Shown here: piece by piece, positions 51,610 to 60,960 of the stretch
How positions within the stretch are numbered: the first letter of the stretch is position 1
How the letters are laid out: each line of letters begins with the position of its first letter
From: Geobacter sp. UBA5735
Lineage (GTDB): Bacteria > Desulfobacterota > Desulfuromonadia > Geobacterales > Geobacteraceae
Length of the DNA: 64,000 nucleotides
Direction: 5' to 3'
Assembly: GCA_002419385.1 (NCBI GenBank)
Contig: DIFZ01000029.1
Coordinates: forward strand, 37,592 to 101,591
The notes under the pieces: model-generated
Seen by the model: only the letters and a program-made list of their open reading frames with translations
Databases searched by the model: none
Told to the model about the DNA's origin: nothing
Made by a program: the position numbers and the translations under genes

Positions 51610-54162
51610 TCATGGCTGCCCCTTCTTGAGCATGCGCGTGGTCTTCCGCGTCGGCAGGGCGTTCCATGGGTCGTCCGGCCAGGGATGCCTGGGGTAGCGG
51701 CCCCTGAGTTCCCGCTTCACCTCCCGGTAGCCGTTTTCCCAGAAATTCTTCAGGTCTCGGGTCACCTGTACCGGGCGTCCTGCGGGGGAAAGCAGGTGCA
51801 GCACGAGCTTCACCCTGCCACCCGCGACAGTCGGCGTATCGGCCAGGCCGAACATCTCCTGGAGCTTCACCGCCATTACCGGTTCAGCCCCTGGCCGGTA
51901 GTCGATCTCGATCCGGTGGCCGCTCGGCGCGGCAACGTGCGTCGGCGCCCGCTCCTCCAGCAGCCGGAGCTGCTCCCGTGACAGGAGCGCCCGGAGGGCT
52001 GTCCCGATGTCAACGGCTGCCAGATCCCTGCGGCTTCTCACCCCCCAGAGACAGGGCGCGAGCCATTCCTCGAGGTCGGCACGCAGCCGGTCATCTCCCA
52101 GGCGCGGCCAGCCCTCACCGGGAAAAGCCAGTCCAAGCAGCTCCACCCTGCCCTGCAACTGTCGCGCCGCATGGTCCCACCCCAGGATGTCGAGGCCCGC
52201 AGTACGGACCAGCGAAAGGAGCAGGGGAATGGATTCGGCGTCGGAAGGGTTCGCCTGCCGCCGTCCAAGGACGACCGCCCCGATCCGCTCCTCTTCCCAG
52301 GCCATCACCCGTTCCAGCCCCGCATCCCAGAGTACCCGCATGGCGGTTTCGAGCCGTTCGCCGCATTCGTCGCGAATCAGCTCGGCCGAGAGGGCGCACG
52401 CCTGATGGATGATGCCTTCGCCACCCGTTCCGGCATCAACCTGAATTGCCAGGATCAAGGGCCTGCCATGGACACCGCTCCTGGAAGAGAGTCGTGTCCC
52501 ACGTCCGTTTGCCAGGACATACCGGTCGATCTCGCCTTCACGTTGCCGGGCCACGCGGTCAGGGTATGCCGCAAGGAGCATCCGGGCCGCGGCCGCGGCC
52601 TCCTGCATCCCAGGCAACCGGCCATTTTGAACTCCCAACAGCCGTGAAAGCTGGAGAGCAGTCCTTTCAACCGCCCGAAGCGCCCCGCCGTCCAGCGCAG
52701 CACTCCGGTCACGTCCGCTCCTCCCCACCGCAGACAAGCGTTCGAGCACATCGGAGTCGCAGATTGCAGCATGTTCTTCCCGACGGTGGCGCAAGACGTC
52801 GCGTTCGGAAACGAGCGCCGCCAGCCACGCTGCCAGCTCCGGCGCCCCCATTTCCCTGCCGCGCAGGAGCAGTGCGGCAATCCGGGGATGCACGGGGAAT
52901 TCGGCCATCGTTCTCCCCCGTCCGGTGGCGCGTCCGTTCCCATCGAGCGCGCCCAGGTCGCGAAGCAGGCGCCGCGCAGCGGCAACGGCCGCCGCAGGAG
53001 GAGGATCGAGCCAGGAGAGGGCCGAACTGTCCGGGCTTCCCCAGACAGCCAGCTCCAGCACCAGGGAAGAGAGATCGGCGACCGTTATCTCCGGAGGGGA
53101 AAAGCTGGTCATGGCGGCGAACGTATGCCCGCTGAAAAGGCGGTAGCAGATGCCCGGCCCGAGCCTGCCCGCACGCCCCCGGCGCTGCTCTGCGGACGCC
53201 CTGGACTCCCTTACCGTCACCAGCCGGTTCATGCCGCTGCCAGGATCGTGGCGGATCATGCGGGAGAGCCCGCTGTCGATCACCACACGCACCCCTTCGA
53301 TGGTCAGGCTCGTTTCAGCGATGTTGGTCGCCAGGACGACCTTCCGCGCACTGCCGGGCAGGACGGCCTTTTCCTGTTCGGCAAAAGGGAGATCTCCGTA
53401 CAGGGGATGAATGGATATTCCGAAACGGGCTTCCCTCAAAAGCAGTTCGTGGCAAGCCCGGATTTCTCCCGAACCGGGGAGGAATGCCAGGATGTCACCG
53501 CCAGTCTCGGCCAGCGCCGTGCCGACTGCGGCTGCCATGCGTTCCGGCAGGCGGCCGTGAACGGCATCCTGCAGATAACGGACATCCACGGGGAAGGCTC
53601 GCCCTTCCGAGGCCACGATCGGCGCATCGCCCAGGACGGTTGCAACGGAAGCGCAATCCATGGTGGCTGACATGACCAGAAGTTTCAGGTCGGGGCGCAC
53701 CTCCCGCTGCACCTCCAGGCACAGGGCGAGGGCCAAGTCGGCATTCAGGCTCCGCTCGTGGAACTCGTCGAATATGACCAGCGAAATGCCCTCGAGATAG
53801 GGGTCACGCTGCAGGCGGCGCGTCAGGATCCCTTCCGTCACCACTTCGATACGCGTCGCGGGTGACACCCTCCGCTCGAATCGCATGGCGTACCCGACCG
53901 TCTCACCCGCCTTTTCACCAAGGGACGCCGCCATGCGGTGCGCTGCATGGACCGCTGCAAGCCGGCGCGGCTCCAGCATCACGATCCGGCCACCGCCAAG
54001 ACTGGAAAGGTCCAGCAGTGCCAGCGGCACCCGGGTCGTTTTTCCGGCGCCGGGCGGCGCGTGGAGCACCGTGTTCGACGAATCGGAGACGACTTGCCGC
54101 AACCGGGGAAGCACCGGATCTATCGGCAGGGGAGATTGCGGCTTGACCGAATGAGACGACAT
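51610..54162 (-). CDS. hrpB: ATP-dependent helicase HrpB
   Basis: An 850-residue DEAH-type helicase of unclear cellular role. APPGAGKTTRVP near residue 36, DEFHERSL, SATMD, and the family's HA2/OB and HrpB C-terminal region (PAGRPVQVTRDLKNFW, RGRYPRHPWPDDP) are seen. HrpB is common in proteobacteria and usually dispensable. It is a single-gene unit. Confidence 0.95.
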   Translation of the reverse strand: MSSHSVKPQSPLPIDPVLPRLRQVVSDSSNTVLHAPPGAGKTTRVPLALLDLSSLGGGRIVMLEPRRLAAVHAAHRMAASLGEKAGETVGYAMRFERRVSPATRIEVVTEGILTRRLQRDPYLEGISLVIFDEFHERSLNADLALALCLEVQREVRPDLKLLVMSATMDCASVATVLGDAPIVASEGRAFPVDVRYLQDAVHGRLPERMAAAVGTALAETGGDILAFLPGSGEIRACHELLLREARFGISIHPLYGDLPFAEQEKAVLPGSARKVVLATNIAETSLTIEGVRVVIDSGLSRMIRHDPGSGMNRLVTVRESRASAEQRRGRAGRLGPGICYRLFSGHTFAAMTSFSPPEITVADLSSLVLELAVWGSPDSSALSWLDPPPAAAVAAARRLLRDLGALDGNGRATGRGRTMAEFPVHPRIAALLLRGREMGAPELAAWLAALVSERDVLRHRREEHAAICDSDVLERLSAVGRSGRDRSAALDGGALRAVERTALQLSRLLGVQNGRLPGMQEAAAAARMLLAAYPDRVARQREGEIDRYVLANGRGTRLSSRSGVHGRPLILAIQVDAGTGGEGIIHQACALSAELIRDECGERLETAMRVLWDAGLERVMAWEEERIGAVVLGRRQANPSDAESIPLLLSLVRTAGLDILGWDHAARQLQGRVELLGLAFPGEGWPRLGDDRLRADLEEWLAPCLWGVRSRRDLAAVDIGTALRALLSREQLRLLEERAPTHVAAPSGHRIEIDYRPGAEPVMAVKLQEMFGLADTPTVAGGRVKLVLHLLSPAGRPVQVTRDLKNFWENGYREVKRELRGRYPRHPWPDDPWNALPTRKTTRMLKKGQP

Positions 54163-54378
54163 GGAAAATCTTTCCTGGTGCAGAGTGGATGCTTCACGGC
54201 AGTGGACATCGTCGGTAACGGCGATTCAACTTATCTTTGTTTTCTCCGGGTTGTCAACCGGAAAGCAGGTTGCACCCGCCGCCCATAGTGCCGGGGATGG
54301 ACATATTTGCCTTGATGTTTCCCTGTGTTTCTGCTACGTACCGGGAGGAGAAACTGATGCGGAGGGTATCCCAACCCC

Positions 54379-54993
54379 ATGAAAATTATCGCGATTACCG
54401 GCAGTTATCGAAAAGGCGGCGTTACCGATAGGGCGGTGGACGAAATTCTGGCTGCGGCTGAAGCGTGCGGAGCGCAGGTCTCCAGGGTACGCCTGATGGA
54501 AGCGCAGATCGGTTTCTGCACGAATTGCCGGAACTGTACGCAGCATCAAGGCGTGAATCGGGGCGCCTGCAGCATCGCTGACGACATGGACAGGATCCTG
54601 GACGAAATCGAGGAAGCGGATGGGCTCGTGCTAGCCTCACCGGTCAATTTCGGCTCTGTCACCGCGGTTATGAAGCGCTTTCTTGAACGGCTGGTCTGCT
54701 ACGCATTCTGGCCGTGGGGCAGAAGGATCCCCAAGGTCAGAAACAGGCAGCGTGACAAACACGCGCTGCTGGTCGTCACATCAGCGGCGCCGGCTTTCCT
54801 GGTCCGCATGCAGGCAGGAAGCACCGGGATGCTCAAGCAGGCCGCGAACCTCCTGGGAGCCAAAACCGCGAGCATCCTGGCAATCGGATGCTCCGCGACC
54901 CGGGAAAAGCCTGTCCTGTCAGCTCGCACCAGTGCAAAGGCCCGGGCTCTCGGCGCGAAACTGGCCACGTCCGCCCCGGCCGGACCCGCATAG
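54379..54993 (+). CDS. Flavodoxin-fold NADPH-dependent FMN reductase-like protein
   Basis: A 204-residue protein starting MKIIAITGSYRKGGVTD, the phosphate-binding loop of flavodoxin-like reductases. CTNCRNCTQ (about residues 47-55) is a Cys motif seen in iron-sulfur flavoproteins and quinone reductases. LVLASPVNFGSVTAVMKRF completes the FMN site. The electron donor is unknown. It ends 11 bp before marC and seems to head a three-gene run with it and the glycosyltransferase. Confidence 0.85.
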   Translation: MKIIAITGSYRKGGVTDRAVDEILAAAEACGAQVSRVRLMEAQIGFCTNCRNCTQHQGVNRGACSIADDMDRILDEIEEADGLVLASPVNFGSVTAVMKRFLERLVCYAFWPWGRRIPKVRNRQRDKHALLVVTSAAPAFLVRMQAGSTGMLKQAANLLGAKTASILAIGCSATREKPVLSARTSAKARALGAKLATSAPAGPA

Positions 54994-55004
54994 GGGGAGA
55001 AACC

Positions 55005-55631
55005 ATGCTTGATTTTACCGAGTATGTCAAAATTTTCGTCGCCATCCTGGCCATCCTCAATCCCTTCGGCGTGCTGCCGCTTTTTCTCACGCTTACCGGA
55101 TCTTCGACGGACAAGGAGCGGAAAAAAACCACGCGCACCATCGGGCTGGCGGTTGCCAGTGTGCTTGCCCTGACCGCCCTGCTCGGGGAACGGGTGCTTG
55201 AGCTGTTCGGCATCAGCATCGCCTCCTTCCAGGTGGGCGGCAGCATCCTGCTGCTGCTCATGGCAGTTTCCATGATGTTCGCCAAAGACGCCAAAGGTGG
55301 TCCGCAGCGGCCGGAAGAGGTGCCCGACCTGGAAAGCATCGCCGTGGTCCCGCTGTCGGTGCCGCTCCTTGCAGGCCCCGGCTCCATCTCCACCATAATC
55401 ATCTATGCCAATCTGGCACCTTCCTGGACCCATATCGGCCTGATCATACTCTGCATAGTTGCCGCTTCCTTCGTGACCTGGATCATACTCCGCCTCGCAA
55501 CGAAGATCGGGCGCATCATCGGTCCCCTGGGGCTCTCCATCGTCAGCCGGCTCATGGGCCTCCTCCTGGCCTCCATTGCCGTGGAATTCTTCGCCAAGGG
55601 AATCGTGAAGCTGCTGCCGGGACTGGCGTGA
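55005..55631 (+). CDS. MarC-family integral membrane protein
   Basis: A 208-residue membrane protein with six helices. The start MLDFTEYVKIFVAILAILNP and FGVLPLFL, then PLSVPLLAGPGSIST, are typical of MarC/UPF0056. Function is not known, despite the old link to multiple antibiotic resistance. GGGGGAGA precedes ATG 55005; the longer frame overlaps the reductase gene and is rejected. Confidence 0.92.
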   Translation: MLDFTEYVKIFVAILAILNPFGVLPLFLTLTGSSTDKERKKTTRTIGLAVASVLALTALLGERVLELFGISIASFQVGGSILLLLMAVSMMFAKDAKGGPQRPEEVPDLESIAVVPLSVPLLAGPGSISTIIIYANLAPSWTHIGLIILCIVAASFVTWIILRLATKIGRIIGPLGLSIVSRLMGLLLASIAVEFFAKGIVKLLPGLA

Positions 55632-55633
55632 CC

Positions 55634-56644
55634 ATGGCGCCACCGTCTGTTTCGATTCTCATGCCGGTGCGCAACGAAGAGCGTTTCCTGCCGGCCGCCC
55701 TGGAGTCGATACGCCGCCAGACCCTGCTAGACTGGGAACTGGTCGCCGTCGACGACGGCTCCACAGACAGCACACCTGCCATTTTGCAGGCGGCATCCAG
55801 CAGCGATCCCCGTGTCCGGGTCCTGCGGACGACGAAAAGAGGCCTTGTTCCGGCCCTCAACGCCGGCCTGGATGCATGCCGGTCAACTCTCGTGGCACGC
55901 ATGGACGCGGACGACATCTCTCACCCCCGGCGCCTTGAACTCCAGCACTCGTTACTCTCCGGCAACCCGGCCATCGGACTGGCAGCATCGGCATTCCGCC
56001 ACTTTCCCCGCACCACTATCAGGGTGGGGATGCTCGCCTACGAAGAATGGCAGAACAAGCTCACTTCCCACGAAGCAATCCTGCGGGATCTGTTCGTGGA
56101 ATCGCCTTTCGTCCATCCCAGCGTCATGTTCCGAAAAGATGCAGTCATCAAGGCAGGTGGCTACCGTGAAATGGGCTGGGCCGAAGATTATGACCTATGG
56201 CTGCGGCTTGCTGCCGGCGGGATCCGTTTTGCGCGGCTCCCCCTGCCCCTTCTCTTCTGGCGGGACCGCCCGGAGCGCGCAACCCGCACCATGCCGGAAT
56301 ATGCTGCGACCGCCTTCCGATCCTGCAAAACCCATTTTCTGAAACAGGGCTTCCTGAACGGTGCCAGGGAAGTCGTGCTGGCCGGAGCCGGATCGGAAGG
56401 GCGGGCTTGGAGCAGGGCACTCCTTGCTGAAGGTATCCGGGTCGCTTCCTGGATCGACGTGGATCCGAAGAAAATCGGCCGCACGCTGCACGGCGCAACG
56501 GTGACCGACGCGCGACACTGCTTCAAGCCCGAGGGACAAAAGATCCTCGCAACCGTGGGCACTCGAGGAGCCAGGGACCAGATCAGGAAATGGGCCGACA
56601 GTGCGGGACTGGTGGAAAGGAAGGATTTCCTCTGCGTTACGTAG
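55634..56644 (+). CDS. Family 2 glycosyltransferase fused to a Rossmann-like domain
   Basis: A 336-residue protein. Residues about 1-225 are a GT-A domain: SILMPVRNE, VAVDDGSTDST, and the metal-binding MDADD. From about residue 245 the segment VVLAGAGSEGRAWSRAL, then WIDVDPKKIGRTLHG is a Rossmann-like or PglD-N-like nucleotide-binding domain. Acceptor and donor are unknown. The frame also has a GTG at 55628 overlapping the marC stop, so coupled translation is likely. Confidence 0.85.
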   Translation: MAPPSVSILMPVRNEERFLPAALESIRRQTLLDWELVAVDDGSTDSTPAILQAASSSDPRVRVLRTTKRGLVPALNAGLDACRSTLVARMDADDISHPRRLELQHSLLSGNPAIGLAASAFRHFPRTTIRVGMLAYEEWQNKLTSHEAILRDLFVESPFVHPSVMFRKDAVIKAGGYREMGWAEDYDLWLRLAAGGIRFARLPLPLLFWRDRPERATRTMPEYAATAFRSCKTHFLKQGFLNGAREVVLAGAGSEGRAWSRALLAEGIRVASWIDVDPKKIGRTLHGATVTDARHCFKPEGQKILATVGTRGARDQIRKWADSAGLVERKDFLCVT

Positions 56645-56741
56645 AGCACAAGCCATTAGCAAGGTTGCAATCAGGCTTGACTCACCGCATGATCTCTGCG
56701 TTTTGCGCTGCAGTTGAAGCATGTTTTTTTCACTCGTGTCA

Positions 56742-56767
56742 ACGGATCGGGAGATGGTCCGTTTTTC
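56742..56767 (+). terminator. Terminator after the glycosyltransferase gene
   Basis: ACGGATC/GGTCCGT stem (one G-U pair), 7-nt loop, then TTTTTC. It separates this gene from the riboswitch transcript. Confidence 0.7.
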
Positions 56768-56824
56768 ACCCCAAACCGGGCCGTCATGCAGGGAAGCGGC
56801 CCATGTCACGAGTACAGCCGAATA

Positions 56825-56902
56825 GGATAACCGATACTACTAAACCGTTCGCGAGAACGGGGCGGAAAGCCCACAGGGTCTCACGCAGACAGCCGGGTTG
56901 CC
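56825..56902 (+). promoter_or_regulatory. GEMM-I riboswitch aptamer, probably GEMM-Ib (cGAMP type)
   Basis: GEMM aptamers bind c-di-GMP or, in the Ib subtype common in Geobacter, 3',3'-cGAMP. P1 pairs GGATAACC (56825-56832) with GGTTGCC (56896-56902). The AAACC-GTTC-GCGA-GAAC-GG hairpin carries a GNRA tetraloop, GGGGCGGAAAGCCC is the core with the intercalating A, and AGCCGGGTTGCC is the 3' signature. By hand alignment to the V. cholerae Vc2 aptamer the base at its G20 position is A (ATACTAAACC), the mark of the cGAMP-selective subtype. That last point depends on my alignment. Confidence 0.85.
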
Positions 56903-56939
56903 GAAATATCTGACGATATCCGGTGCCCGGCTCTTTTAT
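56891..56939 (+). terminator. Riboswitch expression platform (intrinsic terminator)
   Basis: AGCCGGG (56891-56897) pairs with CCCGGCT (56926-56932), with further pairing of GATATC, followed by CTTTTATT. Its 5' arm is the 3' end of the aptamer, so ligand binding would prevent the terminator: an ON switch. Confidence 0.8.
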
Positions 56940-56984
56940 TGCCTGATCATCAGCCCGAATCAAACCATGGAAGGAGTAATTCGT

Positions 56985-57578
56985 ATGAAGAAGCTCGCAG
57001 TTTGCCTGGCGGTTGCAGCCGCCCTCCCCGCATCACCTGTATTTGCCGCCAACGTGGGAGTAAGTGTCGGCATCAACATCGGTACCCCGCCGGCAGTCGT
57101 GGTACCCGCACCTCCCCCGCCCGTATACCACGCCCCTCCTGTTGTCATGGAGGAACCACCGCTGTTCATCGAACCCCCTGAACTCGGCTTCCACGTGGCG
57201 GTCGGCATCCCGCACGACATTTTTTTCATCGGCAGCACTTATTACCTCTACCGCGGCAATGCCTGGTATCGGGCGCCCCATTACAACGGACCTTGGGTGA
57301 CAACGCATTACAAGACCCTGCCCCACAAGCTCCGCAGGCACTCCCATGAAAGGATACGCCATTATCGTGAAGCGGGGTACCGGGACTATCGGCACGGCCA
57401 CCGTCCCTACTGGGAACGGCACCACTTCCGGCCTGAAAAAGACTGGAAACGGGCAGAAAAGGCAGACCGGAAAATGGAGAAGCGGGAAAGAAAAGCGGAA
57501 CGCAACGATATGAAACGCCATCGGCACGACGAGCGGGGCATGAATTCCCATGGCGGTCATGGCGGTCATGGCGGGTAA
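56985..57578 (+). CDS. Secreted His-rich basic protein under riboswitch control
   Basis: A 197-residue protein with a Sec signal peptide (MKKLAVCLAVAAALPASPVFA, about 21 residues). Then a Pro-rich stretch (VVPAPPPPVYHAPP), a domain with YLYRGNAWYRAPHYNGPW similar to YxxxNGxWYRSxxYxGPW repeats of bacterial envelope proteins, and a Lys/Arg/His-rich tail ending GGHGGHGG that could bind metal or polyanions. Function unknown. AAGGAG is before ATG 56985. Expression should depend on the GEMM riboswitch just upstream. Confidence 0.85.
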   Translation: MKKLAVCLAVAAALPASPVFAANVGVSVGINIGTPPAVVVPAPPPPVYHAPPVVMEEPPLFIEPPELGFHVAVGIPHDIFFIGSTYYLYRGNAWYRAPHYNGPWVTTHYKTLPHKLRRHSHERIRHYREAGYRDYRHGHRPYWERHHFRPEKDWKRAEKADRKMEKRERKAERNDMKRHRHDERGMNSHGGHGGHGG

Positions 57579-57704
57579 CAGACGGCTCGGCAGCGCATGA
57601 CTGTCTCGTGCCCCGTGCGGTGACCCACTGCACGGGGCACGAAATCTTCCCTTCTGGCGGGGGATCGAGACTGCCGGCACCATCTCAGCGCCTGGCTTCG
57701 GAAC

Positions 57705-58586
57705 TCACCTCAAGTAAACCCGCATGCCCTCTTCCAGCCCAACAGGGTCGAACCGGAACGTTTCCCGCCACGTGCAATCACAGATGCTCTCTTCTTCCAG
57801 CATCCGGATCTGGTCCATGGTAATCGGATAGAATGGAAAACGTTGCAGAATGGGGGTCATCAGCTTCATCAATCCAAGCGGCAGGGATACGGTTCGGACG
57901 CTCCGCTTGCCCAGCACCCTGCCGATAGCCTGAAGCAGCTCGATGTAGGCAAGTCGGTCCGGACCACACAATTCGTATGTCCTGCCGACAGTATCGGGCA
58001 TTTCCAGTGACATCCGGAAGCAGCGGGCCACATCGCCACCGTCAATGGGCTGAAGGCGGTACCTGCCGTCGCCGATGACCGGCACCACCGGGAGCGCGCT
58101 GATGAAGCCTGCCAGCTTGTTGATGAAGTCGTCCTTCGGGCCGAAAATGACCGACGGACGGAAAATGGTCCAGTCGAGCCCCGATACCCGCACTTCTTCC
58201 TCGGCCCGGAATTTCGTCCGGTGATAGGATGAAACGGCATCAGGCCCCGCTCCCAAGGCCGACATCTGGAGATATCTCCGTATGCCTGCCTGCCGTGCAG
58301 CCTTGACGAGCCCCTGGGTCGCCCTCAGGTGAAGACATTCGAAGGTGATCCCCTTCCGTGGAAATTCACGGATGATCCCGACAAGATTGATGACGGCATC
58401 GCACCCGCGAAGCGCCTGTCCATAGCTCTCCGGGGTGGCGATATCCCCTTCCACCTGCTCGATCCCCGGTTCCCGGCTGACCTGCCTGCGGTGGCAAAGC
58501 ACGCGCAGCTCATGCCCCGCTTCCAGAAGGGCGCACCGTACATGGCCGCCAACGAAGCCGGTACCTCCAGCTATGAATACGCGCAT
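57705..58586 (-). CDS. NAD(P)-binding epimerase-like protein (NDUFA9 group)
   Basis: An atypical short-chain dehydrogenase of 293 residues. It begins MRVFIAGGTGFVGGHVRCAL with the dinucleotide-binding GxxGxxG motif; INLVGIIREF and SSYHRTKFRAEEEVR fit the complex I NDUFA9-like group, in which the YxxxK motif is altered to YHRTK. Quinone or lipid links are known for relatives, none here. ATG 58586 has a purine-rich GGAAGGGGA upstream. Confidence 0.85.
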   Translation of the reverse strand: MRVFIAGGTGFVGGHVRCALLEAGHELRVLCHRRQVSREPGIEQVEGDIATPESYGQALRGCDAVINLVGIIREFPRKGITFECLHLRATQGLVKAARQAGIRRYLQMSALGAGPDAVSSYHRTKFRAEEEVRVSGLDWTIFRPSVIFGPKDDFINKLAGFISALPVVPVIGDGRYRLQPIDGGDVARCFRMSLEMPDTVGRTYELCGPDRLAYIELLQAIGRVLGKRSVRTVSLPLGLMKLMTPILQRFPFYPITMDQIRMLEEESICDCTWRETFRFDPVGLEEGMRVYLR

Positions 58587-58716
58587 GTTCACGTCCCCTT
58601 CCAGGATGGAATTTCTGGTGCCGGGCATTCATCGCGATCATCCGGCAAACGTGAGTATTCAGCCGTTTGCCCGACCACTACGGAAATTTCATGATAAGTC
58701 TACACTGAAATTCCCA

Positions 58717-60054
58717 TCACACCAGCGGGGAAGGGTTGCCGGGGACAGGATTGACACAGTCGCGCGAAAAATCCTCTTCATAGTTGCGCAACAGCTTCTC
58801 TGCGTTTCGCTTGGCCGCTGCCTTCCACGGCCCGACAACCACCAGGTTGAGGTTCGCCGGGGCGAACAGGTCGCGGGCGGTATCGAGGACCATCTCTTTG
58901 GTTACAGCTGCGCTCTCCTCCTGGTCCTGCTCGATATGGCTGCGCATGGCCATCAGTTCGCCCCAGCCATAGCGCACGCCGATCTCGTAGGTTGAATCCC
59001 TGCTGTATTCCAGGTCGAAAAAGTAACCGCGCTTCACCCTTTCAAGTTCGTCGTCCCCGATCGGCTCCCGCGCAAGACGGAGCGTTTCCTTGAGGACCTC
59101 CTCAACGGCACGGCAGAGATTATCCGGCGCTGTGGCGAGATCAACGGCAAAACAGCCGGTTTCCTCATAGGCGGAGATGCCGGCATTGACGGAATAGGCA
59201 ATGCCCAGCCCTTCCCTGAGCGACATGAGGAGCCGGGAACTCCCTCCCCCGCAGAGGATCCGCCGGATCAGCCGGACTGCCATGATCCGTCGGTCGTGCC
59301 TGCCATACCCTCGGAATGCGAACTGCAGCGCAGCCTGGCTGTCCGGATCCTTGACGAACAGGGACACGGGACCGTCCTGGCACTCCGCAACAGGCACGGC
59401 CTCGGGTGGAAGCCGGCCGGTCCAGGCGCCGAATGTGCGCTCGCACTCTGAGAAAAAGTCATCCGGATCAACATCCCCGACTACCGTGACAACCGTATTG
59501 CCCGGCACATAATAGGTAGCCATGTGTTCCCTGAGATCCTGCACGGTAAAGGCGGCAATGCTGCGCAACGAGCCCACCGTCGGCATTCCCAGGGGGTGGT
59601 CCGGCCACAGGAGCTTGCTGGACAGGTTGTCGGTGTTGATGTCCTCATCGTTTACATTGGTGTCCTCGAGGGCCTCTTCCGTGATGATCCTTTTCTCAAC
59701 CTCGATTCCGGCAAGGGTCGGCCGCAGCAGCATCGAGGCGAAGATCCCGACTCCCCCAGCGGCGTGCCGGGGATGGATGCGGGTGTAGAAACAGGTGGAA
59801 TCGGCATCGGTAGCAGCGTTGACGCTGCCGCCGAGGGCCTCGAAGGCTGTTTCAAGTTCAAGCGTGGTCGCATAATCACTCGTCCCGCGGAACAGCATGT
59901 GCTCCAGAAAATGGGAAAGCCCTTCCTTGCCGATCGGGTCGTGACGGGCGCCGACCTTGAGGTAGATGGCGATCTCGGCGCTATGGAGATGGGGCAGCCG
60001 GGCCACTATCAGACGGAGCCCGTTGGGCAGGACTTTGCTGTGACAGCTGATCAT
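58717..60054 (-). CDS. M16-family zinc peptidase
   Basis: A 445-residue pitrilysin-type peptidase with two similar halves. The inverted zinc motif HFLEH is at residues 48-52 and the downstream Glu ligand lies near EEALEDTNVNDED (about residue 122). The second half has the usual inactive partner domain (YRDSTYEIGVRY-like segment, RGYFFDLEYSRDS). CGGAGG before ATG 60054 sets the start. Homologues process peptides in the cytoplasm or periplasm; no signal peptide is seen. Confidence 0.92.
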   Translation of the reverse strand: MISCHSKVLPNGLRLIVARLPHLHSAEIAIYLKVGARHDPIGKEGLSHFLEHMLFRGTSDYATTLELETAFEALGGSVNAATDADSTCFYTRIHPRHAAGGVGIFASMLLRPTLAGIEVEKRIITEEALEDTNVNDEDINTDNLSSKLLWPDHPLGMPTVGSLRSIAAFTVQDLREHMATYYVPGNTVVTVVGDVDPDDFFSECERTFGAWTGRLPPEAVPVAECQDGPVSLFVKDPDSQAALQFAFRGYGRHDRRIMAVRLIRRILCGGGSSRLLMSLREGLGIAYSVNAGISAYEETGCFAVDLATAPDNLCRAVEEVLKETLRLAREPIGDDELERVKRGYFFDLEYSRDSTYEIGVRYGWGELMAMRSHIEQDQEESAAVTKEMVLDTARDLFAPANLNLVVVGPWKAAAKRNAEKLLRNYEEDFSRDCVNPVPGNPSPLV

Positions 60055-60222
60055 GAAACCTCCGGTTACGATTATGAATCCAACGAACCAACCTAGCGGA
60101 ACAGTCACGGTTTGTCAAAGGCTAACCTGCGTATCGGGGTTGTCAGAAAAGCGCTGAAAGAGTACTATGAAAAACGCTGTACAGGAGATCTCGATGAAAC
60201 GATGTGTTGAGGAAAGGCCGGC

Positions 60223-60807
60223 ATGACTACCCTGGCCGAAATAGAGCGGATCCTGGCGGATCATTCGCCACTGCTGCTGGAGCCTGGCGGGGCACCTCCC
60301 GCCGCAGTGGCGCTCATCGTCAACGACGGGCCACGGGGCCCCCGGCTGTTGCTCCTCGAACGGGCAGCCAACGACAACGACCCCTGGTCCGGCCACATCT
60401 GTTTTCCCGGCGGGAAGATCGAAAACGGCGACAGGGACCCTCGGACAGCGGCGGAACGGGAAACGAGGGAGGAAATCGGGCTCGACCTGCGCGACAGTCG
60501 CTACCTTGGCCGGCTCTCCGACATTTCAGGCGCGCGCATTCCGGTCCATGTGTCCTGTTTCGTCTACCGGACCGACGAAAGCGGCCCTTTCCGGCTCATG
60601 GACGAGGAAGTCGAGGAAGCATTCTGGGTTTCCCTCGTAGACCTGCAGGAAACGTCACGTCACGGGCTCAAGACGGTCAGCTTCGACGGCCAGAACTGGA
60701 TACGGCCGGGCATAACACTGCCCCATCCCGGGGAACCCGTTCTTTGGGGCCTCACCTACCAGCTGGTCATGGATTTTCTGCAGGTGCTGAAGGAGCACAA
60801 AGAATAG
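60223..60807 (+). CDS. Nudix hydrolase, CoA pyrophosphatase-like
   Basis: A 194-residue Nudix protein. The Nudix box runs through FPGGKIENGD... RETREEIGL. The preceding SGHICFPGG segment is like the UPF0035/CoA signature of NudL-type CoA pyrophosphatases, which cut CoA to phosphopantetheine and 3',5'-ADP. Activity is not shown by sequence alone. GAGGAAAGG precedes the ATG. Confidence 0.85.
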   Translation: MTTLAEIERILADHSPLLLEPGGAPPAAVALIVNDGPRGPRLLLLERAANDNDPWSGHICFPGGKIENGDRDPRTAAERETREEIGLDLRDSRYLGRLSDISGARIPVHVSCFVYRTDESGPFRLMDEEVEEAFWVSLVDLQETSRHGLKTVSFDGQNWIRPGITLPHPGEPVLWGLTYQLVMDFLQVLKEHKE

Positions 60808-60960
60808 CAAGGTATCCGATCAAACCACGCGATCCGGTTTTCCTGGCATCCCGCAGAGGCGCGAACAAGTTGCAACTCACCCGCGGCATGGTACATTCAA
60901 TGAAGTAACGATGAGGGAAACACCTTGAACAGCAGCTTCAGCCAGCGATGGAGGTTATTC

